From: Hymenobacter coccineus
Lineage (GTDB): Bacteria > Bacteroidota > Bacteroidia > Cytophagales > Hymenobacteraceae
DNA length: 40,086 nucleotides
Direction: 5' to 3'
Assembly (NCBI RefSeq): GCF_001816125.1
Contig: NZ_MDZA01000266.1
Coordinates: 1-40,086 of the forward strand
Shown: in pieces, positions 1 to 8,443 of the stretch
Layout: each line of letters opens with the position of its first letter
Numbering within the stretch: the stretch's first letter is position 1
Made by a program: the position numbers and the translations under genes
The notes under the pieces: generated by a model
What the model was told of the DNA's origin: nothing
Databases searched by the model: none
Seen by the model: only the letters and a program-made list of their open reading frames with translations

Positions 1-13
1 GTGGTGCAGGCAT
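1..13 (-). CDS. possible 5' end of a divergent gene cut by the window edge
   Basis: An ATG on the minus strand at 13 opens a reading frame that leaves the window after four codons. A near-consensus -7 box, TACCTTCG, lies at 23-30 on the same strand, and the arrangement mirrors fabG on the other side of this gap. Nothing can be said about the product. The call rests on promoter position only. Confidence 0.25.
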
Positions 14-153
14 AATCGGGGGCGAAGGTAGCCCGGCGCCGGGCGCCTGCGGGTGGGCCCGGCGCGCTGGGGACCCTACTTTTTGCGGCGTTGGGCCGCG
101 GGCCGTTGGCCGCCGCGCCACTGCCGGCCGCCGCGGCCAACGGCCCCGCTCCT

Positions 154-161
154 TACTTTCG
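154..161 (+). promoter_or_regulatory. -7 promoter box of fabG (TACTTTCG)
   Basis: TACTTTCG fits the Bacteroidota -7 consensus TAnnTTTG with one mismatch. It ends four bases before the fabG ATG, so the transcript would begin at or next to the start codon. Confidence 0.5.
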
Positions 162-165
162 CCCC

Positions 166-915
166 ATGAATCAGACTCTCGCCGGAAAAGTAGCCCTCGT
201 GACCGGGGCCTCGAAAGGAATTGGCCGCGCCATTGCCGCGCATTTTGCTCAGCTGGGGGCCCAGGTGGCCTTCACGTACTTGTCGTCGGTGGAAAAAGGC
301 CAGGCCCTGGAGGCCGAGCTGGCCGCCCACGGCGCTAAGGCCAAGGGCTACCGCTCCGACGCCTCGGACTACGCCCAGGCCGAAAAGCTGGTGGAAGACG
401 TGCTGGCCGACTTCGGCAAGCTCGACATCCTTGTCAACAACGCCGGCATCACCCAGGACGGCCTGCTGATGCGCATGAGCGAGCAGCAGTGGGACAACGT
501 GCTGACCGTAAACCTCAAGTCGGTCTTTAACCTCACCAAGGCCGCCACCAAGCCCATGATGCGCGCCAAAACCGGCTCCATCATCAACATGACCTCCGTG
601 GTGGGCATCAAGGGCAACGCCGGGCAGGCCAACTACGCCGCCAGCAAGGCCGGCATCATCGGCTTCACTAAGTCGGTGGCCCTGGAGCTGGGTTCGCGCA
701 ACATCCGCTGCAACGCCGTGGCCCCGGGCTTCATCGAAACCGAAATGACCGACGCGCTCGAAGCCAAGCAGGTGGACGAATGGCGCAAGGCCATTCCGCT
801 CAAGCGCGGCGGCTCGCCCGACGACGTGGCCAAAGCCACCGCCTTTTTGGCTTCGGACGACTCGTCTTACATCACCGGCCAGGTGCTGCAAGTGGACGGC
901 GGCATGCTGACGTAA
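166..915 (+). CDS. fabG: 3-oxoacyl-[acyl-carrier-protein] reductase FabG
   Basis: A 249-residue short-chain dehydrogenase that reduces 3-oxoacyl-ACP with NADPH in the elongation cycle of cytoplasmic fatty acid synthesis. The cofactor-binding motif TGASKGIG is at residues 13-20, NNAG at 91-94, and the catalytic triad is Ser144, Tyr157 and Lys161 (YAASK). The C-terminus reads YITGQVLQVDGGM, the usual FabG ending. The length matches the family. The reading frame is open from 91, but I chose the ATG at 166 because it gives the standard N-terminus and lies four bases after a -7 promoter box. A degraded copy of its 3' end lies about 840 bp downstream. Other SDR enzymes share these motifs, but the full-length pattern favours FabG. 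Confidence 0.92.
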   Translation: MNQTLAGKVALVTGASKGIGRAIAAHFAQLGAQVAFTYLSSVEKGQALEAELAAHGAKAKGYRSDASDYAQAEKLVEDVLADFGKLDILVNNAGITQDGLLMRMSEQQWDNVLTVNLKSVFNLTKAATKPMMRAKTGSIINMTSVVGIKGNAGQANYAASKAGIIGFTKSVALELGSRNIRCNAVAPGFIETEMTDALEAKQVDEWRKAIPLKRGGSPDDVAKATAFLASDDSSYITGQVLQVDGGMLT

Positions 916-921
916 GCTCTC

Positions 922-1692
922 ATGGCCATGCCCCAAGAACACGCCGCGCACGACGCCGCCGCGGAGCAGAGGATAACCAGCGACGTAGCGAAATATGGGT
1001 TTCACGTGGTGATAACACCCAGTGATGGGTATTCGCCCGGTTTTGCTTACACCATTGGGCTGTTCAAAACCTACGGCTACCCGGAGCTCATCTGCTTCTC
1101 GCTGAGCCAAGACTTGCTACAGTCGATGTTTTGGACAGCAAAAGAGCTATTCGATAAGCAGCCACAGCCGGACCTTGCCATCGGCTACCCTGATTTTATC
1201 GGCGACTTCGACGTGCGCTTCCTACGAGTTGCCAAGGTTAACTACGGCGACTATTTTGGCTACGGCCACTGGTTTTATAAGGGCTGGGATTTCCCTGCTC
1301 TGCAAATCGTGTGGCCGGATAAGCAGGCCATTTTCCCGTGGGAAGAGGGTTTTACCGCTAGCTGGAAGTTCGGCCAGCCACTGCTCGACCGGAACCATGA
1401 TTTCAGGTTTCGAGAGGAGCACGGCCTGAGCGTGTACACCATGCGCCAAGTCTTGGACGGCCAACCCATTTTGCACGTGGTGCACGATGCCGACGGCAAC
1501 TGGCAGTTTCTCAGCTGCCCAGACTACGATGCGGATGACCTAAGAATGGTCGCGCTAATAGAAATTGTGGCCCAAGACCCAACCGTCAACGAGCTGTTCC
1601 AACTGAACTACGGTTGGCGCGCCAGCCGAACGGCAGTAGGAGAAAAGTGGCAAGAAGAGGAATTTGAGGACGAGGAAGACGATGCAGAATGA
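922..1692 (+). CDS. DUF4262 domain-containing protein
   Basis: A 256-residue soluble protein of unknown function. Residues about 12-160 look like DUF4262: the segment around GFAYTIGLF followed by YPELICFSL is typical, as are the aromatic-rich YGDYFGYGHWF and the later proline/tryptophan segment. The C-terminal tail is very acidic (runs of Glu and Asp). The ATG at 922 follows the fabG stop by six bases; a second ATG at 928 is equally possible. Such proteins are scattered in bacteria, often in accessory DNA. Here the gene sits between intact fabG and a broken fabG 3' end, so it may have arrived with the island that follows. No catalytic role can be read from the sequence. Confidence 0.75.
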   Translation: MAMPQEHAAHDAAAEQRITSDVAKYGFHVVITPSDGYSPGFAYTIGLFKTYGYPELICFSLSQDLLQSMFWTAKELFDKQPQPDLAIGYPDFIGDFDVRFLRVAKVNYGDYFGYGHWFYKGWDFPALQIVWPDKQAIFPWEEGFTASWKFGQPLLDRNHDFRFREEHGLSVYTMRQVLDGQPILHVVHDADGNWQFLSCPDYDADDLRMVALIEIVAQDPTVNELFQLNYGWRASRTAVGEKWQEEEFEDEEDDAE

Positions 1693-1753
1693 ACAGCTGG
1701 CTTTCATCCCACGGTGCTATTTGTAGCAGAACCCGCACATACTCACACCTTAC

Positions 1754-1842
1754 CCGTTTCTAAAACCATTGCTTTTTTAACCTCTGACAATCCGAATTAC
1801 ATCACCGGTCAGGTGCTGCTGCAAGTGGACGGTGAATTACTT
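1754..1842 (+). pseudogene. degraded copy of the fabG 3' end
   Basis: The translation reads KTIAFLTSDNPNYITGQVL, then LQVDGELL, clearly related to the C-terminus of the intact FabG upstream. At DNA level a stretch of about 36 bases (TACATCACCGG through CAAGTGGACGG) matches almost exactly, with a three-base CTG insertion; the flanks have diverged. There is no start codon or enzyme body, so it is a fragment. Its end overlaps the stop of the minus-strand lipoprotein gene. It looks like a second, diverged fabG tail left by recombination or integration. Confidence 0.7.
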
Positions 1843-2361
1843 TTTAAAAAGAGAATTTTTCAAATTATAAAATCCATTCCATCCTTGTTCATCATCAATA
1901 TAGGACATAGATATTCTAGGCATTTTACATTCAATTGTATAACTTTTACCAGCATTTGATATTAATTCTTCATTAAAAGAATGTTCAAATAGATCATTCA
2001 TATAATCTAAAACTATTGCTTTATCATTATCAGCTAGCCTCTTTGTTTTAGTTTTTTTAAATTTTCTCTTTCTATTCGAAGGACATTTTATGGTATCAAC
2101 CAATAAGTCAGCATTAAGAATATTAAGGACACCGTTGGGATTTGTACTTCGCAAATTATAAATTCTTATTTGTTCCCTGTGACCACCAAATTCTCCACAT
2201 TCATCGAAATGTGCAGATAGTTTAAGAGTGTCGTTTATAATTAAATTTCTACTCGCATTCTTAATTTCAGTTTTATCAGAATTATTACAACCACAAACTA
2301 TTTGCAGCAAAATGAAAAATGCAAAATGCTTTTTTAGGATCTCTATTTTATAGCTAGCCAT
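1837..2361 (-). CDS. putative lipoprotein, AT-rich, probably acquired
   Basis: A 174-residue protein I do not recognise. The N-terminus has a lysine-rich start, a hydrophobic run (FAFFILLQIVCG) and a cysteine at about residue 25 followed by NNSD, which fits a lipoprotein signal. The rest is rich in Lys, Asn, Asp and Ile. Base composition is strikingly AT-rich compared with the GC-rich neighbours, including the 5' flank, which suggests recent transfer. The ATG at 2361 is the only good start. Its stop codon lies inside the fabG fragment. It may be an outer-membrane or periplasmic protein; no function is visible. Confidence 0.6.
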   Translation of the reverse strand: MASYKIEILKKHFAFFILLQIVCGCNNSDKTEIKNASRNLIINDTLKLSAHFDECGEFGGHREQIRIYNLRSTNPNGVLNILNADLLVDTIKCPSNRKRKFKKTKTKRLADNDKAIVLDYMNDLFEHSFNEELISNAGKSYTIECKMPRISMSYIDDEQGWNGFYNLKNSLFKK

Positions 2362-2494
2362 ATAATATTTTATTTAAAAAATTATCCCTTATTATTAATG
2401 CAACTGTGTAAGTGTATTGTTGCAAGAGCCTAATGACTTTCGTCAATGATAGCTACTCCATCACTAACAAGCACTAATTTAGAGCCTTCTGATT

Positions 2495-2698
2495 ATGAAG
2501 TGCCGGTTCATATTCCCTCTGCTTCTCCTAACAGCCCTCGCCCTCACCACCTATCCGCGCCTGCACCGCAAGTTGCTCCACTTCCAAAGCCACCGGGCGG
2601 CGGAAGCGACGACCGCGGCGCTAGGGCCCCAACTGCGCGATGGCGACCTGATTTTCTGCAACTTTAAGGATCAAACCACATGCAGCTGGATGCGATGA
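2495..2698 (+). pseudogene. truncated exported protein, possibly YiiX/YebB-like cysteine hydrolase
   Basis: A 67-residue frame begins with a good signal sequence (MKCRFIF, then a Leu/Ala-rich core) and runs to LRDGDLIFCN before stopping shortly after. The string DGDLIF resembles the start of the conserved domain in YiiX/YebB-like NlpC/P60-type hydrolases, which follows a signal peptide at about this position. The remaining domain is missing and is not found in other frames before the antitoxin gene. I read it as a gene remnant at the edge of the AT-rich island. The family call is weak. Confidence 0.35.
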
Positions 2699-2771
2699 GG
2701 CGTTAACTGCCTGGCACTTTGCCTCTGCGCCCAGTGTATTACCTTCCGTTAAGGTTTTTCTTTTCTACGCC

Positions 2772-3014
2772 ATGTCTACCCTTACGCTCTCCCTCGACGA
2801 CGATTTGGCGACCCAGGTCCAGGAATATGCCCGGCGCACGGGCACCGACTTGTCGGTGCTGGTGGCCGAATTGCTGCGGCCCGTAGTCGCCCCCGCCCGA
2901 AAGCGCCGCCCTCTATCCCCGCAAGTTGAAGCCCTGTCCGGCTGCATTTCCCTGCCGCCCAATTTTGATTATAAAACGGCGCTGGGCGAAGCCTTGTGGG
3001 AGAAACATCAATGA
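2772..3014 (+). CDS. antitoxin, DUF6364-like
   Basis: An 80-residue protein. The first 45 residues (MSTLTLSLDDDLATQVQEYA, then a TGTDLSVLVAELL helix) look like a ribbon-helix-helix DNA-binding fold of the DUF6364 antitoxin family. The C-terminal part, ending in a short tail, should bind and block the toxin. Its TGA stop overlaps the toxin ATG as ATGA, so the two proteins are probably translationally coupled, as is usual for type II modules. Such antitoxins normally repress their own operon. Confidence 0.8.
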   Translation: MSTLTLSLDDDLATQVQEYARRTGTDLSVLVAELLRPVVAPARKRRPLSPQVEALSGCISLPPNFDYKTALGEALWEKHQ

Positions 3015-3436
3015 GGCACTACCTGCTCGACACCAATGTTCTCATCGATTACCTGACCCGACGGGAGCCGTTTGGGGAGGATGCCACCGAGTTGATGCAG
3101 GCAGGCGCAGCAGGCGAGGCCCAGCTGTACGCGGCCAGCTTGTCTTTTGCCAACATCGAATACATTGTGCGGCGGCAAACTTCGACGGTGCAGGCCCGGC
3201 AGCTACTCTTGCAGCTGGAGCGGCTGGTTGAGATTCTTTCCGTCGATGCAGCTACTATTCGCCAAGCATTGGCCAGTGATTTCACCGATTTTGAGGACAG
3301 TATCCAGCACGTAGTAGCCTGCGCCCAGCCGGCCATTCGCGCCATCGTCACCCGCGACCCAAAAGGTTTTCGTGGCAGTACGCTGCCCGTTCTTTCCATT
3401 GCGCAGGCCCTTAACGAGCTTGATAGTCCCGCCTGA
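3011..3436 (+). CDS. type II toxin, PIN-domain ribonuclease (VapC-like)
   Basis: A 141-residue PIN-domain protein, expected to be a metal-dependent ribonuclease held inactive by the antitoxin encoded just upstream. The N-terminus MRHYLLDTNVLIDYL carries the first conserved Asp (residue 7) and Asn9. The C-terminal acidic cluster is in DFTDFEDSIQ, and a later ITRD-like segment (VTRDPKGF) closes the active site. The frame is open from a GTG at 2996, but the ATG at 3011 gives the ATGA overlap and the normal PIN start. Nothing suggests inactivation. Confidence 0.85.
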   Translation: MRHYLLDTNVLIDYLTRREPFGEDATELMQAGAAGEAQLYAASLSFANIEYIVRRQTSTVQARQLLLQLERLVEILSVDAATIRQALASDFTDFEDSIQHVVACAQPAIRAIVTRDPKGFRGSTLPVLSIAQALNELDSPA

Positions 3437-3497
3437 ATGCGGAGCTTACCACATCATTAAAAGCAGGCCTCATAGGCACTAAGCTTACCCAGGGCCC

Positions 3498-4160
3498 CTA
3501 CCCTACCTGAATAGCGCGAATTTTTTCCGCCGACAGCTCGGAGAAGTGCTGGATAATCATGTCCGCCTGGTGCAGGTTTTGCCCGGCCGAGTGCGGGCTG
3601 GCGTAGCCGATGCAGTAGATGCCGGCCGCTTTGGCCGCCGCCACGCCGTTGGCCGAGTCTTCGATGACGACGCACTCCGAGACCGGCGTGCCGGCCAGAA
3701 CGGCGGCGTGCTGGAAGATGGCGGGGTTGGGTTTTGACTGCGCAAAGTCTTCGCCGCTGACGATGTGCCCGAAGTAGGGCCCCAGGTTAAAGCGCTTGAA
3801 CACCCGCCCAATGGTGGCCTTGGAAGCCGACGAAGCCACCACCAGCGGCACTTGGTGGGCCCGCAGGTCGTCGAGTAGCACGCGCACGTTGTCGAGCAAG
3901 TCGAGGGTTGGGTCGGTATCGAAGGCTTGGTTGAACAGCTCGCGCTTGCGCATGAGCAGGGCGTCCACGTCCTGCGTTAGGCCAAACTGCTGCTTGAGTT
4001 TTTGGAACACGTTGCGCGTGGACGAGCCCAGAAACGAGGCGTATTCGGCGTCCGAAACGGTGATGCCCAGCTCGGCAAACTGGGTGAAAAAGGCGTGGTG
4101 GTGGATGGGTTCGGTGTCAATAATGACGCCGTCCATGTCGAAAATCACGGTTTGAATCAT
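3498..4160 (-). CDS. HAD-family hydrolase, beta-phosphoglucomutase/phosphatase-like
   Basis: A 220-residue haloacid dehalogenase-superfamily protein, subfamily IA with an alpha-helical cap. Motif I is DMDGV (nucleophile Asp8, acid/base Asp10), motif II is ASSAS, motif III is the Lys in SKPNPAIF and motif IV is IEDSANGV. The overall pattern is that of beta-phosphoglucomutase-like sugar phosphatases or mutases; the exact substrate cannot be read. The frame is open to 4232, but the ATG at 4160 directly precedes the typical IQTVIFDMDG start. A TACCTTTG -7 box lies 24 bases upstream. It is divergent from the VWA-protein gene. Confidence 0.88.
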   Translation of the reverse strand: MIQTVIFDMDGVIIDTEPIHHHAFFTQFAELGITVSDAEYASFLGSSTRNVFQKLKQQFGLTQDVDALLMRKRELFNQAFDTDPTLDLLDNVRVLLDDLRAHQVPLVVASSASKATIGRVFKRFNLGPYFGHIVSGEDFAQSKPNPAIFQHAAVLAGTPVSECVVIEDSANGVAAAKAAGIYCIGYASPHSAGQNLHQADMIIQHFSELSAEKIRAIQVG

Positions 4161-4184
4161 GGGGCCGCTTACGAAGGTTGCGGG

Positions 4185-4192
4185 CAAAGGTA
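4185..4192 (-). promoter_or_regulatory. -7 promoter box of the HAD hydrolase gene
   Basis: TACCTTTG on the minus strand matches the Bacteroidota -7 consensus exactly, 24 bases before the ATG at 4160. Confidence 0.5.
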
Positions 4193-4260
4193 CCGGGGCG
4201 CCGGGGCGCAACTCTTGCCGCCGGGGCCCCAACGGCCGGCGCGCGGGCCCGCGGCTGGAC

Positions 4261-4268
4261 TATTTTTG
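4261..4268 (+). promoter_or_regulatory. -7 promoter box of the VWA-protein gene
   Basis: TATTTTTG matches TAnnTTTG exactly and lies about 53 bases before the proposed start at 4322, in the gap between divergent genes. Confidence 0.4.
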
Positions 4269-4321
4269 CTTCGGGCCGCGTTTTGTAGTCCGCCCCGGGG
4301 CCCTCTTTTTTGCCGCTGCTT

Positions 4322-6395
4322 TTGCTCACGACCCAATATTCCGCCTGGTTTATCCCGCTGTGCCTGTTGGTGGGCGCGGGCTACGCCGCCCTGCAATACT
4401 CGGCCCGGGCCCCTGGGGCCCCCGCCTGAACTACGCGCTGGCCTCACTGCGCTTCCTGGTGGTCAGCTTGTTGTGCTACCTCCTGCTGGGGCCCCTGCTC
4501 ACCACCAGCACCACGCGCACCGAAAAGCCCACCGTGGTGCTGGCCGTTGACAACTCGCAGTCGGTAGAATTATTCACGCCCAAACACGTGCTGGGGCAGG
4601 CCACCGCCGGCCTCGCCCAGCTGGCCGCTACGCTACGGGCCAAGGGTTTTGCGGTGGAAACTAGGGCCCTGACGCCCGGCCGCACGCCGGGGCCCGATTC
4701 GCTGCGCTTCACCGCCGCCAGCACCGACCTCGACCAGCTCCTGACCGATACCCGCGCTGCCTACGACGGCCGCAACCTGGCCGCCGTGGTGCTGCTCAGC
4801 GACGGCATCGCCAACCAGGGCCGGGGCCCCGCCACGGCCGACTACACGTTCCCAATTTACGCCGTGGCCGTGGGCGACACCGTGCCCAAGAAGGACTTGC
4901 GGCTGACGGACCTGGCCTACAACCGGGTGGTGTTCAGTGGCAACAAGTTTCCGCTGGAGGCCGAGCTGGCCTTTGAGGGTTACGCCGGCGGCACGGCCAC
5001 CGTGGAGCTGCGCGAGGGCCCCCGGGTGCTCGAAACCCGCCGCGTGGCCCTACCCGCCGGGCGGCGGCGCGTGCGCACGGCCTTCCAAGTGACGGCGCCC
5101 GCGCCCGGCAAGCGCCGCTACGAAGTGCGCGTGGTGCCCCAACCCGGCGAGTTCACGGCCCTGAACAACGCCCGCCCGGCCTTCGTGGAGGTGGTGAAGG
5201 GCAAGCTGCGCGTGTTGCTGGCCGGCGCCGCCCCCCACCCCGACCTGAAGGCCCTGCGCGCGGCGCTGCAAACCAACGACAACTTCGACCTGACCCTGGC
5301 CGTGCCCGGCGTGGCCCCCCTCAAGCCGGGCGCTGATTTCGACGTGGCCATCCTGCACCAGCTGCCGGCACAAGGCGGGCTGGGGGCCGACATCCTGGCC
5401 CAGGTGCAGGCCAAGGGCGTGCCGGCGCTCTACGTCGTGGGGGCCCAGTCGGACCTGGCGGCCTACAACAGGCTCGGCACGGGCCTCAGCATCCAACCCC
5501 GCGGGCCCAAACCGACGCCGTGACGCCCCTGCCCAACCCCGGCTTCACCCGCTTCGCCCTCGACGAGAAAACGGCCCGGCGCTTCGCTCAGTACCCGCCC
5601 GTGGCCGTGCCCTTCGCCGACCTGCGCCTGGGCCCCGGGGCCGAAGCCGCGCTCTGGCAGCAGGTGGGCCGCGTGGCCACCCAGCGGCCGCTGCTGGTGT
5701 TTGGGGGCCCCACCGGCCGCCGCCAAGCCACGCTGCTCACCGACGGCGGCTGGCAGTGGCGCCTAAGCGAGGCCGTGGCCCACGACGACCGCCCCGAGGC
5801 CTACGACCGCCTCATCGTGCGCACCATCCAGCTCCTCACCCAAAACGCCCGCAAAAAGCGCCTCGACGCCTACCCCACACAGGACGCCTTCGGTACCCAG
5901 GACGACGTGACGCTGGCCGCCGAAACCTACAACGCGGTGTTCGAGCGCATCTATGACCAGAAAATCGACCTCACCCTCACCAGCGACAGCCAGCGCGTGC
6001 GCCGCTTCTCCTTCAGCAACGGCGCCGACGGGGCCCCACTGCACCTGGGGCCCTTGCCTGCCGGCCGCTACCGCTACCAAGCCCGCGCCACCCTCGGCGG
6101 CCAGGCCCAGCAAGACGCCGGCGAGCTGCTCGTGCAAAACCAGCCCCTCGAAGCCCTCGAATCGAAGGCCAACCCCAACCTGCTGGCCCAGCTGGCCCGC
6201 CGCAGCGGCCAGCGCCTCTACTACCCTGCGCAGTTCGCGCAACTCACCCAGGACTTGCTGAAGGCCAACTACAAACCCATCCTTTCCAGCGACGAAGACC
6301 TGAAGGATTTGATTGACCAAAAGTGGATTTTCTTCCTAATCCTGGCCTTCATAACCACGGAATGGGCCGTGCGGAAATACTCGGGCAGCGTGTAG
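4322..6395 (+). CDS. VWA-domain membrane protein, broken by two frameshifts
   Basis: Three frames together give one 691-residue protein typical of Bacteroidota VWA/BatA-like proteins. The first part (LLTTQYSAWFIPLCLLVGAG) is a membrane helix in one frame. It passes near 4410 into a second frame with another helix (LASLRFLVVSLLCYLLLGPL) and a von Willebrand factor A domain with VDNSQS and LSDG. Near 5508 it passes into a third frame that runs to a C-terminal helix (IFFLILAFITTEWAVRKY). Each shift is repaired by adding one C to a GGGCCCC-type run, giving SARAPWGPRLN and PRGPQTDAVTP at the joints. The start is uncertain (TTG 4310 or 4322). Role unknown; it probably acts at the inner membrane. 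The breaks are more likely base-calling errors than decay. Confidence 0.75.
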
Positions 6396-6448
6396 GCGCG
6401 GGGCTGTTTCACACGATCGGGTCGTTACGTTGAGGGCAGCCGAATGGA

Positions 6449-6539
6449 AACTGTCATGCTGAGCTTGCGAAGCATCTTATCACCGTTAAACGACCCGTTC
6501 TACCCTGATAAGATGCTTCGCAAGCTCAGCATGACAGTT
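6449..6539. repeat. long inverted repeat, 34-bp perfect arms (hairpin element A1)
   Basis: Arms at 6449-6482 and 6506-6539 are perfect inverted copies around a 23-nt loop. The outer part of the arm reads GTCATGCTGAGC and the inner part GAAGCATCT, both shared with the hairpin at 33626-33717. It follows the stop of the VWA gene and precedes the epimerase gene. There is no T-run, so it is not a standard terminator. It may be a small non-autonomous mobile hairpin of the REP/MITE type. Confidence 0.85.
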
Positions 6540-6625
6540 CCGATTTCGGATAGGCGCTAGGTCGGCTTCTGTAAAGTACAGTTGCTCTTTGTGCGTCTTC
6601 GTAGTCAATCCATTCTGCTCCATCC

Positions 6626-7306
6626 ATGAAACTACGAGTCATCCTCACCGGCGCTACCGGGATGGTGGGCGAGGGCGTGCTGCTCGAATGCCTGGAAAAC
6701 CCCGCCGTGGCGCACGTGCTGGTGCTCAGCCGCCGGCCCAGCGGCCGCCGCCACCCCAAAATGACCGAGCTGCTGCACGCCAACTTGCAGGAGTTGGGCC
6801 CCATCGAAAGCCAGCTCACGGGCTACGACGCCTGTTTTTTCTGCGCCGGCATCTCATCGGTGGGCGTGTCGAAGGAAGAATATGAGCGCATCACCCACGA
6901 CCTGACGCTGGACTTTGCCCGCACCCTGGCGCGCCTCAACCCGGCCCTGACGTTCGTCTACGTATCGGGCGCTGGCACCGACAGCACCGCGCAAAGCGGC
7001 CAGCACTGGGCCCGGGTGAAGGGCCGCACCGAGAACGAGCTGCTGGCCCTACCCTTCCGGCGGGCCTACATGTTTCGCCCGGGCTTCATGCGGGCCACGC
7101 CCGGCCAGCGCAACCTGCTGAAATGGTACCGCTACATTGCCTGGCTGTACCCACTGGCCCGCCGGTTGGCCCCGGCCTACGTAAGCACCATGCAGGAGGT
7201 GGGCCGGGCCATGATCAATGCCGCTAGCGCCGGGGCCCCCAAGCCCGTGCTCGAAGTACCCGACATTGTGGCGCTGGCCCGCGCCCAACCAGCCGCGCAT
7301 TCGTAA
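6626..7306 (+). CDS. NAD(P)-dependent epimerase/dehydratase-like SDR protein
   Basis: A 226-residue atypical short-chain dehydrogenase with an N-terminal Rossmann motif (VILTGATGMVGEGVL, residues about 5-19). FVYVSGAGTDS is at the position of the catalytic serine region, and a lysine stands in WARVKGRTENELL. The general shape resembles the HTATIP2/YbjT-like group. The usual YxxxK pair is replaced by a pattern with no clear tyrosine, so catalysis is uncertain. The ATG at 6626 directly starts the Rossmann strand. The next gene starts 9 bases after its stop, so the two may be co-transcribed. Substrate unknown. Confidence 0.8.
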   Translation: MKLRVILTGATGMVGEGVLLECLENPAVAHVLVLSRRPSGRRHPKMTELLHANLQELGPIESQLTGYDACFFCAGISSVGVSKEEYERITHDLTLDFARTLARLNPALTFVYVSGAGTDSTAQSGQHWARVKGRTENELLALPFRRAYMFRPGFMRATPGQRNLLKWYRYIAWLYPLARRLAPAYVSTMQEVGRAMINAASAGAPKPVLEVPDIVALARAQPAAHS

Positions 7307-7315
7307 CCTCACCAC

Positions 7316-8428
7316 TTGAAAACTTTTCTCTTGACCACTGGCGGCATTCTCGGGGCCCTGTTATTGGCCGTGGCGGCCTTCACCGGCCTCAGCCCGCAGC
7401 TGGGCGGCACGCCCACCAAGGCCGACCGGCAGCGCTTTGCGCAATCGGGCCACTACGCGGGCGGCGAATTCAAAAACCTGCTGCCGACGAAACAACTGAC
7501 GGAGGGCAATATGGGGTCGGTGCTCTGGAATTTTATTTTCCGCAAAAGCCCCAACACCGAGCCGCCAGAGCCACTGCCCACGCAGCCGCTCGATTCGCTC
7601 GCCATCGTGCAGAAATCGCCGGAGTTAGTGCGCGTGACTTGGTTTGGGCACTCGGCCAGCCTAGTGGAAATGGCTGGCCAAAACATCCTGCTCGACCCCA
7701 TGCTGAGCGTGGAAATGGGGCCCCTGGCCCTGGTCACGCCCAAGCGCTACAACTCCAGCCTGGCCATCACGCCCGAGCAGCTGCCGCCCATCGCGGCCGT
7801 GCTCATTTCGCACGACCACTACGACCACCTTGACTACCAAACCATTCGCAAAATCAAGGACAAAGTGGGGCAGTTCTACGTGCCGCTGGGCATTGGGGCG
7901 CACCTGCGGGCCTGGGGCGTACCCGCGGCGCGCATCACCGAAATGAACTGGGGCGACAGCGCCCGGGTGGCCGGCGTCACGCTGCGGTGCACGCCCAGCC
8001 GTCACTTCTCGGGCCGCGGCCTCACCAACCGCAACTCCACGCTGTGGTGCTCGTGGGTGCTCCAGGGCCCCACGAAGCGCATTTTCTACACCGGCGACGG
8101 CGGCTACGGGCCCCACTTCGCCGCCATCGGGGCCCAGTACGGGCCGTTCGATTTGGCGCTGGTGGAGTGCGGGCAGTACGACCGGCAGTGGGCCGAAATC
8201 CACATGAAGCCCGAGCAGAGCGTGCAGGCCACCCGCGACGTGCGCGCCGCCGCCATGCTGCCCGTGCACTGGGGCGCCTTCACCGAGGCCAATCACCCCT
8301 GGAACGAGTCCGTGACGCGCGCCAGCGCCGAAGCCGCCCGCCTCGGCCAGCCCCTCACCACGCCGCGCCTCGGCGAGCCCGTAACTTTGGGCCCCGGGCC
8401 GCTGCCCACGGCGCCGTGGTGGCGCTAG
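7316..8428 (+). CDS. MBL-fold metallo-hydrolase with N-terminal membrane anchor
   Basis: A 370-residue protein starting at a TTG. An N-terminal hydrophobic helix (LLTTGGILGALLLAVAAF) suggests a membrane anchor or signal peptide. The metallo-beta-lactamase fold follows, with WFGHSASLVEMAG and the zinc motif HDHYDHLD (first His at residue 166). Later come the SRHFSGRG, TGDGGYG and LPVHWGAF segments carrying the remaining metal ligands. The pattern is that of the UlaG/NAPE-PLD-like branch, whose members hydrolyse phosphodiesters or lactones. The true substrate is unknown. No ATG is available near this end, so the TTG start is the best choice. Confidence 0.85.
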   Translation: MKTFLLTTGGILGALLLAVAAFTGLSPQLGGTPTKADRQRFAQSGHYAGGEFKNLLPTKQLTEGNMGSVLWNFIFRKSPNTEPPEPLPTQPLDSLAIVQKSPELVRVTWFGHSASLVEMAGQNILLDPMLSVEMGPLALVTPKRYNSSLAITPEQLPPIAAVLISHDHYDHLDYQTIRKIKDKVGQFYVPLGIGAHLRAWGVPAARITEMNWGDSARVAGVTLRCTPSRHFSGRGLTNRNSTLWCSWVLQGPTKRIFYTGDGGYGPHFAAIGAQYGPFDLALVECGQYDRQWAEIHMKPEQSVQATRDVRAAAMLPVHWGAFTEANHPWNESVTRASAEAARLGQPLTTPRLGEPVTLGPGPLPTAPWWR

Positions 8429-8443
8429 GGCAGTCCTGGAATA

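Noticed and set aside
76..1110. Long minus-strand open frame across fabG
   Set aside because: It is the GC-rich shadow of fabG; its His/Gly/Val-rich translation has no domain, and fabG on the other strand is certain.
2495..2698. Intact small exported protein
   Set aside because: It ends just after a conserved-looking domain start and lies at the edge of foreign DNA, so a truncated gene is more likely.
5503..5523. Programmed -1 frameshifting at CCCAAAC in the VWA gene
   Set aside because: The zero frame reads CCC AAA C rather than C CCA AAC, so the standard slippery arrangement is not met. The same gene has another one-base loss, which points to sequence error.
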